This document shows positions 44,764 through 53,171 of a stretch of DNA of 64,000 bases, piece after piece (the stretch's first letter is position 1; each line of letters opens with the position of its first letter). The stretch spans positions 1-64,000 of the forward strand of contig CACZYC010000005.1 in NCBI GenBank assembly GCA_902785365.1. Direction: 5' to 3'. The position numbers were made by a program, and so were the translations under genes. The DNA is from an uncultured Ruminococcus sp. GTDB taxonomy: Bacteria > Bacillota > Clostridia > Oscillospirales > Acutalibacteraceae. Under the pieces are notes generated by a model. That model did no database searches. It was given only the letters and a program-made list of their open reading frames with translations, and was not told the DNA's origin.

Positions 44764-46543
44764 TATTCTCACCAACCTTCCACGAAACAGAGGACTGATA
44801 ATCCTTCCACATCTTTGTATAAATACCGTTTTTCTTTAACAGCTCGTCGTGAACGCCCTGCTCGGAAATTCTGCCGTTTTCAAGAACGATGATATTGTCG
44901 CAGCCTTGAATTGTTGAGAGCCTGTGGGCTATCATAATCACGGTTTTATTCTTTGAAAGCTCCTTGAAGGATTTTTGCACAAGGTATTCGTTTTCGGGGT
45001 CGGCAAAGGCTGTCGCCTCGTCGAGTACAACGATCGGCGCGTCCTTAAGAATTGCGCGGGCGATTGCAATTCGCTGCTGCTCTCCGCCCGAGAGATACAC
45101 TCCCTTTGCTCCGATAACGGTATTTATGCCGTCGGGTAGCTTTTCGATGATGTCCGTACACTGCGCTTTTTCGAGCGCGAGCATTACCTCCTGAACAGTA
45201 GCGTCGGGACGCGACAATCTGACATTTTCGAGAATAGAACGCTTCAAGAGTCTGCTGTCCTGGAATACATACGACACCGTGTTCATCAGCTCTTCTTTCG
45301 GAATATCCTTAACATTAACGCCGCCGATTTTTACCGCGCCGTCTTTAACGTCCCAAAAGCGTGCGATAAGTCCCGCTACGGTTGTTTTGCCGCCGCCCGA
45401 AGATCCGACAAGCGCGAGCGAGGTACCGCTTTTTACATCAAAGCTTACATTATCCAAAGCGAGATTATCACCGTCATAGGAAAAGCTGACGTTTTCAAAC
45501 TTAACGGAATAATCGTCGGGAGTTGAATTATTATCGCTGTTTTCAAATGGCTTTCTGCCCAGCAGGGAATCGATCCTGTCAAACGCGTCCGCGACCGTCA
45601 TACTGCCCTCGCTCATAAACATAACCTTTTGCATTGTTGTTGCAATCACAGGGGTTATAATCACATAGAAAAGAAAGTTGAGAATAATCCCGCTTGTAAC
45701 ATTCGCTCCGCCGTTTGAGAGTATCAGCGCCAGCGCTATCAGAAAGGCGAACGCGCTGTTGATAAAGACCAGAAAGAACAGCATGGGCTGACGGCATCGC
45801 TTAGTGTAGGCGATACAGAATTTATAATAGTTCTGAATAGATGCCTTAAAGCGTGAGAATGAGTGTATCGTCTGACCGAAGGTTTTTACAACGGGAATTC
45901 CGCGCACGTACTCGACAGCCTCGTTGTTCATATCCTCAAGCGCGTTGTTATACAGGCGCATATCCTCCTTCATCGCGGGGCCTAACATCTTGCCCATACA
46001 TAAAAACGCGAGAATCACAGGCAGGACAGATACCAATCCGAATCGCCAGTCAACAACGAACATCATCACTACCATTCCGAGCGGAGTACCGACAGCGCCC
46101 GCCATATCGGGCAGATTGTGCGCGAGGTAGGTTTCCGCCGCGTTGGATGAATCGTTGATAATCTTGCGGATTTTACCGCTGCCCATTTCATCCGAAAAAC
46201 CGAGCGGAAGCTTGGTGATGTGTTTGAGCAATCTGCGCTTGATATTGCTGCCTATCCGAAACGCGCTGACGTGTGAACACATCAATGCGCCAAAATAGAT
46301 TAAGAGCGCGGTAGCCGAGAACACTACTGCCATAATGCCGTTGTGAACAATCGAGGTTGCCCTTGAAAAATCAGGCGCGACTTCGAGTACTTCTCTGATG
46401 ATGAAGAAAATATACACAAGCGGTAAAAGCGCCGTCAGCGCGCTGATAAACGACAGCACCCACGAAAGATACGTCAGTATTTTATAGCTGCCCGCGTATT
46501 CCATCAGCCTCGAAAACGGAGAGGGTTGTTTTTGTTTTTTCAA
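44756..46543 (-). CDS. ABC transporter, fused permease/ATP-binding subunit (first of pair)
   Basis: 595 aa. Six membrane helices, then Walker A GSSGGGKTTVAG, signature [14 protein letters not shown] and Walker B IVVLDEATAFADPEN. The DEATAF-ADPEN text (instead of DEATASLD) is characteristic of a subgroup that includes siderophore-linked pairs in Clostridia and actinobacteria, as I recall it. A hairpin terminator lies in the 104-bp gap from the flavodoxin gene upstream, so expression may be lower than that of the promoter-proximal genes. Confidence 0.92.
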   Translation of the reverse strand: MKKQKQPSPFSRLMEYAGSYKILTYLSWVLSFISALTALLPLVYIFFIIREVLEVAPDFSRATSIVHNGIMAVVFSATALLIYFGALMCSHVSAFRIGSNIKRRLLKHITKLPLGFSDEMGSGKIRKIINDSSNAAETYLAHNLPDMAGAVGTPLGMVVMMFVVDWRFGLVSVLPVILAFLCMGKMLGPAMKEDMRLYNNALEDMNNEAVEYVRGIPVVKTFGQTIHSFSRFKASIQNYYKFCIAYTKRCRQPMLFFLVFINSAFAFLIALALILSNGGANVTSGIILNFLFYVIITPVIATTMQKVMFMSEGSMTVADAFDRIDSLLGRKPFENSDNNSTPDDYSVKFENVSFSYDGDNLALDNVSFDVKSGTSLALVGSSGGGKTTVAGLIARFWDVKDGAVKIGGVNVKDIPKEELMNTVSYVFQDSRLLKRSILENVRLSRPDATVQEVMLALEKAQCTDIIEKLPDGINTVIGAKGVYLSGGEQQRIAIARAILKDAPIVVLDEATAFADPENEYLVQKSFKELSKNKTVIMIAHRLSTIQGCDNIIVLENGRISEQGVHDELLKKNGIYTKMWKDYQSSVSWKVGENNA

Positions 46544-46575
46544 AACATATCATCCTTTCGAAACAAGGGTTTTGC

Positions 46576-46614
46576 GAAAAACGCGACCACCAAATAATGA
46601 CGACCGCGTTTTTC
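46576..46614 (-). terminator. Internal terminator/attenuator between flavodoxin and ABC pair
   Basis: Arms GAAAAACGCG / CGCGTTTTTC around an 18-nt loop, so the minus-strand product ends in a T run. It splits the metal-linked cluster into a promoter-proximal and a distal part. Confidence 0.65.
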
Positions 46615-46647
46615 AATAAGGGGTAAGTAAATGGTGAAAAATGAAAG

Positions 46648-47070
46648 CTATTTAATCAGCGATTTGCCAAGCGCTTCACACGCGGCAACCGCTTCGTCAT
46701 CGGGAGCATCCATACAGATTACGGGCTCGGATGTCAGTACCGCTCCGAGACTTTCGCACTCATCCTGCCAGTTGCGCATCCATTCTCCGTCGCCCCAGCC
46801 GTATGAACCGAAAAGCGCGATTTTCTTTCCGCCGAGCTTTTCGGCACAGGCGCTGAACATCGGCTCAAATTCATCCTCCTCGAGCTGTTCCGCTCCCATC
46901 GAGGGACAACCAAAGGCGATAGCGTCGTAATCATCTATCATAGTTTCGTTGAACTTATCACAGGTCAATAAATCAACCTCCGCTCCCGCGGCTTTTACTC
47001 CATTTGCTACAGCCTGAGCCATAGCTTCTGTGTTTCCTGTACCACTCCAAAATACAATTGCTGTTTTCAT
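46648..47070 (-). CDS. Flavodoxin
   Basis: 140 aa. FMN phosphate loop WSGTGNTEAMA (residues about 8-18), the FGCPSMGAEQLE 50s loop and FGSYGWGDGEW aromatic loop are those of short-chain flavodoxins. Flavodoxin replaces ferredoxin when iron is short, which matches the DtxR-like operator at the head of this gene run. It lies 15 bp after the FtsX-type permease gene. Confidence 0.93.
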   Translation of the reverse strand: MKTAIVFWSGTGNTEAMAQAVANGVKAAGAEVDLLTCDKFNETMIDDYDAIAFGCPSMGAEQLEEDEFEPMFSACAEKLGGKKIALFGSYGWGDGEWMRNWQDECESLGAVLTSEPVICMDAPDDEAVAACEALGKSLIK

Positions 47071-47085
47071 AAATGTTTCCCCTTT

Positions 47086-49476
47086 CTATTCCGCGCCCTT
47101 AAGCGCTTCTACCATATCAATCTTTTTATTCTTCCTTGCCACCATCAAGCCGACCAAAAGCGACACACCGAAGGTCAACAGGATAGAAACGCTGTAGGTC
47201 AGCGCGCCTAACATGAGCTTCATTTCGTATTCGCCCGCAAGCGCCGTCAGTAGCCATTGAAGCACGCCGACTCCCGCGGGGAGACCGATTATTACACCGA
47301 CAAACGTCAGCCAGATGTTCTGAGAAATCAAAAGCTTTCCAATGGTACGGTTTCTGAATCCCAGAACTTTCAGAGTCGCCAGCTCACGCGAGCGCTCAAC
47401 ATAGCTCATAATGCCGAGGTTATAAAGCACGACGATTCCGAGGATTACGGCGGCGATAACGAGTATGATTACCATTCCGTCCATAATCTCGACAAAGCTG
47501 TTGAAGGTTTCCATAAACTGAGTCTTATCCTGCTTGCCTGAAATCAAATCGTTGCTTTTAATATTACTTGCTTTCTTATCGGTATAAATTGAGCTTATGC
47601 TATAATCTACCCCGAGCTTTTCGGCGAGCGTGTCGGTCATTGTGACGCTTTCGGTCATAATCGAGCGGTTATAGCCGAGCACCTTCGCCTTATATGTTTT
47701 CTTGGAACCGTAGGGCGAGAACTCTATTTTATCACCGATTTCAGCCTTGTCGCTCAGACGCAGGCAGAGATAAACGCCCTCATCGCTGAGCTTGATTCTG
47801 TTGTTGTCCTCGTCAATAACATTGAGCATATTATCGGGATTGTGAATGATATCGAGCGTAACGGTGTCGCCGTCAAGACTGATTCCTGACAGGCTCTCCC
47901 AGTCGCCGCCGAGCTCATCGTAAAGCTCCTTTGATTTCTTTAAATCGGCGTCGTCAACGAGGTTTACCTTTGTGGTGTAGTTGCTTATATCGTGGTCGAG
48001 CAAGTCAAGAAAGCCCGCCATCGTGTCGCGCATACCTAAGCCGCCGACCATCAGCACCATACAGCCGACTATACCGAATAACGTCATAGCCGAACGGCTC
48101 TTGTGACGGCTGAGGTCACGAATGTTCCATTTAGTCCCGAAGTGAAGCTTATCCCAGAAGCGAAAGCGCTCAAGGAATATCTTCCGCATTTTCTTCGGCG
48201 AATACGGGCGCAAAGCGTCAGCCGCCGTTCCCTTTAACTGCTGACGGACGGAAAGATAGCTTATCAAAGTCAGCAGAGCTACAGTCGCCGCCATAACGGG
48301 ATAACAAAACTCGGGAATCGCTGCCGACCAGTCGGGCATATCGAAATATGTACCCATCATTCCGCCTTCGCTCATTATCGCCTTGCACACGGCGTAGCCG
48401 AGAGCGATTCCGAACGCCGTTCCGACGATTCCGATAAACAAGCCGTAAGAGGTGTAGTGCCTGAGGATCCTGCGATTTTTGAAGCCGAGTGCTTTCAGCG
48501 TGCCTATTTGCGTTTTCTCCTTAGTCGCTATGCGATGCATTGTGGTAACCATTGTGAGAATAGCGATCGCGAGGAACAACACGGGAAGAACCGAGCCCAT
48601 CGTCTTGCCTTCCTCAGCTTCGCCGTTCGACTCCTTATAGACGACGTGGTCGTCCTTCGAGGTCACCATAATCGTCCTGCCAAGCTTTTTCTTAACAGCC
48701 TTTTCGAGAGCTTTTTTCTCCATATCGGAAATGAGATTTATCTGGGCGTAGGCTTTCGTCTCTGCCTCAGTTAGCATTTCGTCGGTGATAAAAAGCTCGG
48801 TCAGCTTTTCGTCAATGAACTCCTCGGGGACTCGGGATTTTTTGAGCTCTTTTTTGAAGTCGTTTTTAATCTTATCCTTTAATACCGTTTTGAGCTTTTC
48901 GGGTGAGATATATGCGTAACCGAAGGTGTTGTAGTCTGGCATCATCTGGTTCTTGTCGGCTACACAAATCATATGCTCGCCCGCTTTTATCAAGCCGACG
49001 ATTTTGCCCTTTATCTCCGTTCCCTGAAACTCGAGTGTGAGCTTGTCGCCGATTTTCATCTTGTTAGCCGCGGCGAATTTATCGCTCAGCCAGAAGCCGT
49101 CGCCTTTTTTATCATAAGCTTCGCCGTCCATTACGGTAAAGGTGCTTACCTTATAGTTCTCGCTCACGTCAAGGGCGAGACTTTTGTTTTTCTCGTCTTT
49201 TATATCAAGGTTGACGGACAGATAACGAGTCGCCGCGTCAATGCCTTTTATTGACGAGATTTTCTTAATATCGTCCTTCGTGAAGCCTTTTTCTGAATAG
49301 AGGCGGTAGTCGGCGTAGTTCGTCTGCTCAAAGAAATTGCCCGTATCAACCTCAATCGTTTTCCACTCCATATTGAAGCCGAGGAACATTCCCATACCGA
49401 GCGTAATCATAATTATCATCGAGATAAACTGCGCCTTGTAGCTCCACGCGGTTCTGAATAACTTACGCGTCAGCAT
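47086..49476 (-). CDS. FtsX/MacB-type ABC transporter permease
   Basis: 796 aa from the ATG at 49476. One helix near the N-terminus, a large extracytoplasmic region, then two FtsX domains: ATKEKTQIGTLKALGFKNRRI around residue 330 and ERSRELATLKVLGFRNRTI near the C-terminus, each with three to four helices. The partner ATPase ends in a TAATG overlap with this start. Such systems usually move lipids, lipoproteins or peptides or transduce force to the envelope; why one sits in a metal-linked cluster is unclear. Confidence 0.9.
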   Translation of the reverse strand: MLTRKLFRTAWSYKAQFISMIIMITLGMGMFLGFNMEWKTIEVDTGNFFEQTNYADYRLYSEKGFTKDDIKKISSIKGIDAATRYLSVNLDIKDEKNKSLALDVSENYKVSTFTVMDGEAYDKKGDGFWLSDKFAAANKMKIGDKLTLEFQGTEIKGKIVGLIKAGEHMICVADKNQMMPDYNTFGYAYISPEKLKTVLKDKIKNDFKKELKKSRVPEEFIDEKLTELFITDEMLTEAETKAYAQINLISDMEKKALEKAVKKKLGRTIMVTSKDDHVVYKESNGEAEEGKTMGSVLPVLFLAIAILTMVTTMHRIATKEKTQIGTLKALGFKNRRILRHYTSYGLFIGIVGTAFGIALGYAVCKAIMSEGGMMGTYFDMPDWSAAIPEFCYPVMAATVALLTLISYLSVRQQLKGTAADALRPYSPKKMRKIFLERFRFWDKLHFGTKWNIRDLSRHKSRSAMTLFGIVGCMVLMVGGLGMRDTMAGFLDLLDHDISNYTTKVNLVDDADLKKSKELYDELGGDWESLSGISLDGDTVTLDIIHNPDNMLNVIDEDNNRIKLSDEGVYLCLRLSDKAEIGDKIEFSPYGSKKTYKAKVLGYNRSIMTESVTMTDTLAEKLGVDYSISSIYTDKKASNIKSNDLISGKQDKTQFMETFNSFVEIMDGMVIILVIAAVILGIVVLYNLGIMSYVERSRELATLKVLGFRNRTIGKLLISQNIWLTFVGVIIGLPAGVGVLQWLLTALAGEYEMKLMLGALTYSVSILLTFGVSLLVGLMVARKNKKIDMVEALKGAE

Positions 49477-50177
49477 TACCACTCCACCTCGTCAGCGCTC
49501 AATGGATTGTCCTGCTCAATGATTTCACGGATTTTGCCGTTCTTAACGCGTATAACAGTGTCCGCCATTTTCGCTATGCTCTGGTTATGGGTAACGATTA
49601 CGATAGTTTTTCCGTAGTTTTTCGCCATACTGAGCAGGAGCTTTAGCACCATAACGCCCGTTTCTGAGTCAAGCGCGCCCGTAGGCTCGTCGCAGAGCAG
49701 GATTTTCGGATTTTTAGCGAGCGCTCTCGCTATTGAAATTCTCTGCTGTTCGCCGCCCGAAAGCTCTGCGGGAAAGTTATGGAGATGGTCCGTTAATCCA
49801 ACCTCGGCTATCATCTGTTTAGCGTCAAGAGCGTCAGGCGCAATCTGAGATACAAGCTCAACGTTTTCATAAACAGTGAGAGTCGGTATAAGGTTATAAA
49901 ACTGAAACACAAATCCTACGGTCGCCGCGCGGTAATCCGCAAGCTCGTTGTCCGAGAGCGTGCTTATATCCCTGTCGTTTACGGTTATTGTACCCTCATT
50001 AGGACTGTCGAGACCGCCAAGCATATTGAGCAGGGTGCTTTTGCCCGCTCCTGACGGTCCGAGGATAACTACGAATTTTCCCTCATCAAGCGTAAAGCTT
50101 ACATTATCCAGCGCCTTTTGCTCGTGCTCTCCGCTCGTGTATATCCTTGTTACGTTCTCAAATTCTACTATTGACAT
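49476..50177 (-). CDS. ABC transporter ATP-binding protein (MacB/LolD type)
   Basis: 233 aa. Walker [18 protein letters not shown], signature [15 protein letters not shown], Walker [13 protein letters not shown]. This is the LolD/MacB ATPase group that pairs with FtsX-type permeases, here the next gene. The gene lies 11 bp after the DUF3793 gene and is second in the operon. Confidence 0.94.
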   Translation of the reverse strand: MSIVEFENVTRIYTSGEHEQKALDNVSFTLDEGKFVVILGPSGAGKSTLLNMLGGLDSPNEGTITVNDRDISTLSDNELADYRAATVGFVFQFYNLIPTLTVYENVELVSQIAPDALDAKQMIAEVGLTDHLHNFPAELSGGEQQRISIARALAKNPKILLCDEPTGALDSETGVMVLKLLLSMAKNYGKTIVIVTHNQSIAKMADTVIRVKNGKIREIIEQDNPLSADEVEW

Positions 50178-50188
50178 AAGTACCTCCC

Positions 50189-50740
50189 TTATCTTGCCAC
50201 AGTCAGCTTTTTAAGAGGCTTTCCCGCAAGCCATTGTTTTTTATAAATGTCAGTGCATTTTCTGTATTTATTGAACAGCAATCGGGCTTTTTCTTCATCG
50301 CCGTAAACCTTCCAACAGCCTACGCACTTAGCGCATGACGCGTTGTTATCAATAAAGCCCTTTACATCCTCGACAGGATAGCCGAGAAAGAGTCCGATTT
50401 CGTGTGGAAACTCCTCGTTTTCGCCGAGTCGTTTTATCAGCCTAGCCAGACATTTGCCGCGGTTATCTGTAAGATATCCCCTATCCGAGAGCAGCTTATC
50501 CGCTTCTTCATTCTTCAATTCAGCAAAAAGACGTGAAGGACGAAAAGCATAAATCAAAGCTTTCTTATTTCTAAGACGAAGAGGTAAAAATCGGATACCC
50601 TTACACCCTAAGCTGAGATTCAACTCTCTCAAAAAATCGAGAAGCTCATTTTGATTATCATAAGAACAGCTGAACAAGCTACCTGTTTTAAGTCCTGCCA
50701 AAGTCGGCGAACAATACTTTACTATTACTTCCTCTGACAT
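50189..50740 (-). CDS. DUF3793 family protein, first gene of metal-linked operon
   Basis: 183 aa. DUF3793 pattern: YCSPTLAGLKTGSLFS at the start, the middle GIRFLPLRLRNKKALIYAFR, HEIGLFLGYPVEDVKGFI and CAKCVGCWKVYGDEEKA. The family is often encoded beside flavodoxin and iron-transport genes, but its activity is unknown to me. An AGGAGA site lies before the ATG, and the preceding 100 bp carry a consensus promoter and two operator palindromes. Confidence 0.88.
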   Translation of the reverse strand: MSEEVIVKYCSPTLAGLKTGSLFSCSYDNQNELLDFLRELNLSLGCKGIRFLPLRLRNKKALIYAFRPSRLFAELKNEEADKLLSDRGYLTDNRGKCLARLIKRLGENEEFPHEIGLFLGYPVEDVKGFIDNNASCAKCVGCWKVYGDEEKARLLFNKYRKCTDIYKKQWLAGKPLKKLTVAR

Positions 50741-50752
50741 AATTTCTCCTAG

Positions 50753-50768
50753 GTTAGCCTAAGCTAAC
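50753..50768. promoter_or_regulatory. DtxR-like operator box 1
   Basis: Near-perfect palindrome GTTAGC-N4-GCTAAC just ahead of the DUF3793 ribosome-binding site. The 19 bases 50750-50768 match the DtxR/IdeR consensus (TTAGGTTAGSCTAACCTAA) at 16 positions by my count. Confidence 0.7.
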
Positions 50769-50790
50769 TCATAAGTTAAAAATAATAGCG

Positions 50791-50806
50791 GTTAGCCGCC
50801 GCTAAC
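50791..50806. promoter_or_regulatory. DtxR-like operator box 2
   Basis: Second GTTAGC-N4-GCTAAC palindrome, 38 bp centre-to-centre from box 1 and overlapping the predicted transcription start. It keeps the GGTTAG and CTAA half-site cores. Confidence 0.65.
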
Positions 50807-50810
50807 TCAT

Positions 50811-50839
50811 ATTATATATTACCGATTTTGTTTTGTCAA
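50811..50839 (-). promoter_or_regulatory. Consensus promoter of the DUF3793-ABC-flavodoxin operon
   Basis: Minus strand: TTGACA (50839-50834), a 17-bp spacer, and TATAAT (50816-50811). A perfect promoter followed immediately by operator box 2 implies strong expression when a repressor is released. Confidence 0.85.
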
Positions 50840-50943
50840 GAGGTTTAGTTTTTTAATAAGAATTAGATTACACACTAATAAAATTTTTTCTCCTTAATCT
50901 GTATATTTTGATTGAGAAATAGTACGAAATAGGTCGAATAATA

Positions 50944-50952
50944 AGTAGAATT
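50944..50952. repeat. AGTAGAATT, possible integrase arm-type site (right)
   Basis: Third copy of the 9-mer found twice near the left att. The surrounding 50840-51062 is AT-rich and holds no gene that I can see. Confidence 0.3.
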
Positions 50953-51062
50953 TGGGTATAATACACCGTATTATTATGTACGAATAAGAAAATATGGAAT
51001 GGGCTTTACCCCATATATTTACTATATTTCTACACTTTACGCTGATTGCATAAATGCTAATA

Positions 51063-51109
51063 GAATGGGGTTCAAGAGGCCGCTGGTTCGACTCCAGTCA
51101 CTCGGACCA
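51063..51109 (+). other. attR: duplicated 3' end of tRNA-Pro
   Basis: 47 nt identical to the last 47 nt of the tRNA-Pro gene at 23498-23544. The 5' half of the tRNA is missing, so it is not a functional tRNA. It marks the right end of the 27.5-kb island. Confidence 0.88.
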
Positions 51110-51110
51110 T

Positions 51111-51145
51111 AAAAATGAGGTATCCGTCAGGGTACCTCGTTTTTA
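51111..51145 (+). terminator. Hairpin after attR
   Basis: AAAAATGAGGTA / TACCTCGTTTTTA. The loop CCGTCAGGG is nearly the same as in the terminator after the intact tRNA-Pro. Confidence 0.7.
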
Positions 51146-51293
51146 TATTTTGAATAACTGAATCTAAGCGGACTCTTGAAGCCGACCGTTAAGAAAATGT
51201 CCCAGTGGGACATTTTTAGGGAGGAGCGATGATGAACCTCATCTCCCCCACACGCCGCAACATACGAGATGAAACATTTATCAAAGATGAACA

Positions 51294-51326
51294 AGGCCGC
51301 TGGTTCGACTCCAGTCACTCGGACCA
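51294..51326 (+). other. Second tRNA-Pro 3' end remnant (33 nt)
   Basis: Identical to the last 33 nt of tRNA-Pro. Together with attR it brackets a 184-bp segment without a gene (51110-51293, containing the palindrome GTCCCAGTGGGAC), which looks like the leftover of another element in the same site. A terminator (AAAACGGACAGT / ACTGTCCGTTTT, 51331-51360) follows and may be the original tRNA-Pro terminator. Confidence 0.8.
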
Positions 51327-51431
51327 TAATAAAACGGACAGTAATTTGACTGTCCGTTTTGCTATATTCTGAAAAACTGAACTCGCCTTATTATGTTTCA
51401 AGGCTTTTTCACAATAATTGTCAGCGTCTGT

Positions 51432-52280
51432 TTATTCCTCGTTCGTTTCAACCTTCTTGATAGCGCTGCTGACGTCCTTTGCGAGCTCTATTTTTTGGAA
51501 ATCGTCATTATCTGTCAGGCACATATCAAATTCAGGCGTAGCGTCGTACTCCGCTGTTGCATTCTTAATGTTCATGTCTAGGACATGACCGCCCTTGGTT
51601 CTATCGTCGGAAACAAAGTGAAAATGCCAGCCAGGGGTATTGAGACCGTCCATATAATCGGGGCAGTAGAGAGCTACAACAGTACCCTTTATGTTGTCAT
51701 AATTAAACTCGCGCTGGTCTGTGGCGAGAGCCTTGTCGAGCGGCTTGTAGGGCTTCTCCTGCTTTATTTCACTGCGGACATTCATTTTCTCGAATGTACC
51801 GTTCATCTTAACGAAACAGAACAGATTCCTTCCGTTTTTCTCAACCATAGAATCGAGCTTTTCCTTCAGAGCGTTAACGTCGCTGATATCAGACATTTTA
51901 ACGCTTCCGTCCTTATCAAAAAAGGTTACGTTTGAGAAAGGAACTGTTTCGTCGTCAGCCGCTTCCTTAACCGAGCCGTCGCCGAGAGCCTGATAGACCT
52001 TGCCGTCGAGGACTATCATCTCTCCGTTTACGCCCTCAAAGGTTCCGATACCGATGTCGCCGTGCTTTTTGAGCTCGTTTACCTTGATGATACCGTCATA
52101 GTAGCCCTGAGTTAAGGATTGTAGGAGAGCGACCTGATATATAGTTTCTCTGTCCTTTTCCTGCGCATTTGCCTCAACCTTTTTTTCGGTTGTTTTTTCG
52201 GCAGTTTTCTGCTGTGCAGAACAGGCTGTCGCCGACAGCAAAATAGCTGCCGCCAAAGTAATTGCAAATAATTTTTTCAT
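51432..52280 (-). CDS. alsD: Alpha-acetolactate decarboxylase, predicted lipoprotein
   Basis: 282 aa. After a lipoprotein signal (MKKLFAITLAAAILLSATAC) and a charged linker, residues about 45-270 match acetolactate decarboxylase: YQVALLQSLTQGYYDG, GTFEGVNGEMIVLDG, the strongly conserved ALATDQREF and the zinc site GWHFHFVSDD with GGHVLD. The enzyme turns acetolactate into acetoin. The classical enzyme is cytosolic and lacks a signal; this one should be anchored outside the membrane, where its substrate would have to be excreted. It lies next to the island's right border but outside it. Confidence 0.9.
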   Translation of the reverse strand: MKKLFAITLAAAILLSATACSAQQKTAEKTTEKKVEANAQEKDRETIYQVALLQSLTQGYYDGIIKVNELKKHGDIGIGTFEGVNGEMIVLDGKVYQALGDGSVKEAADDETVPFSNVTFFDKDGSVKMSDISDVNALKEKLDSMVEKNGRNLFCFVKMNGTFEKMNVRSEIKQEKPYKPLDKALATDQREFNYDNIKGTVVALYCPDYMDGLNTPGWHFHFVSDDRTKGGHVLDMNIKNATAEYDATPEFDMCLTDNDDFQKIELAKDVSSAIKKVETNEE

Positions 52281-52396
52281 TTTTTCCTCCTCGTAAAATG
52301 AATTAAAAAAATTAGTGTAATTTATTTTTCATCCGATGTGGCTAAATAATTACTCACAGTATATTCGTCATTCCGCCGAGTCCCTGAGAATCGCTT

Positions 52397-52765
52397 TTAT
52401 TTCCGCTGATAAACAAAAAGCGAGTTTCCTTTCGACAGTCTGATTCCGTCTTTACAGGTCAGGGTACCTTTGTAGAGAATAAGGTGCGCCTTTCCGCTGA
52501 CAGTAACACGGTTGCTGATTGCAGCGTCGCCGTTGACGACATACCATTTACCGTTCTCCAAAGTCAGGTCGGAACGGCTGCTGAGTGTTTCGTAGTCTGA
52601 ACAGGTTTTGGTTTCAGACACAACCCTTTGATTCGCGCTGTCCCATGAGCGTTCAATGTACTCTATCCCCGACGCGGCAAAAGCTGTCGAAGGGATAATC
52701 GTAAACAAACTTACTACCATAATTACCGAAAGCATTATGCTGACGAATTTGCGAATAAGATTCAT
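52397..52765 (-). pseudogene. Truncated secreted surface protein (frameshift)
   Basis: 122 aa from the ATG at 52765 (AGGAGGAAG upstream). A signal peptide is clear (IRKFVSIMLSVIMVVSLF...STAFA). The remainder (ENGKWYVVNGDAAISNRVTVSG, LILYKGTLTCKDGI) matches the start of large clostridial surface proteins in which the text goes on as ...GNSLTIYGQ.... Here it ends in LFVYQRK after a CTTTTTG run. Changing frame at that run gives LFISGNKSDSQGLGG and then another stop, so a frameshift and loss of the rest of the gene are likely. Confidence 0.65.
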
Positions 52766-52813
52766 TAGGCTTCCTCCTGATTGAAAAATAAACATATACA
52801 CTAATACATATTA

Positions 52814-52842
52814 ATTATATCAGTACTTATCACAAATTGCAA
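52814..52842 (-). promoter_or_regulatory. Promoter of the truncated surface-protein gene
   Basis: Minus strand: TTGCAA (52842-52837), a 17-bp spacer, and TATAAT (52819-52814). The rest of 52843-53100 shows no gene. Confidence 0.6.
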
Positions 52843-53171
52843 TCCGGGAAAATGAAAATAATTTCGCGCATAACGCTGAAATTTTTATGAAGTTACTTAG
52901 CTCTTTCCTTTATAAACTATGTTTTCTAAATTTGCCCGCAGTTTTGCAGATTGCCACTCGGATTAAGAACGTGCTTTTTTAATTTTTCTCGTTCGTTTTT
53001 TAGGATTACACTTGATACCCAAATCCAAGAACCGCTAATCTCAACCTCAATTCCTTTCAGTCAGATAAGAGTACTGATAATATTGATAAACTCCTGCTGT
53101 AAAAATATTGTTTTTTTATGGATGATAATGTATAATAACTATGTATGATAAATCTTAGTGGGAGAATCATA

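Noticed and set aside
23545..51062. Integrase for the tRNA-Pro island
   Set aside because: I looked for a tyrosine recombinase (RHRY pattern) and for a large serine recombinase at both ends; only the catalytically dead resolvase-like protein was found.
51127..51327. 66-codon minus-strand reading frame starting MVRVTGVEPAA
   Set aside because: Its first third is the antisense of the tRNA-Pro remnant, a well-known source of false genes; there is no ribosome-binding site and the frame crosses att and a hairpin.
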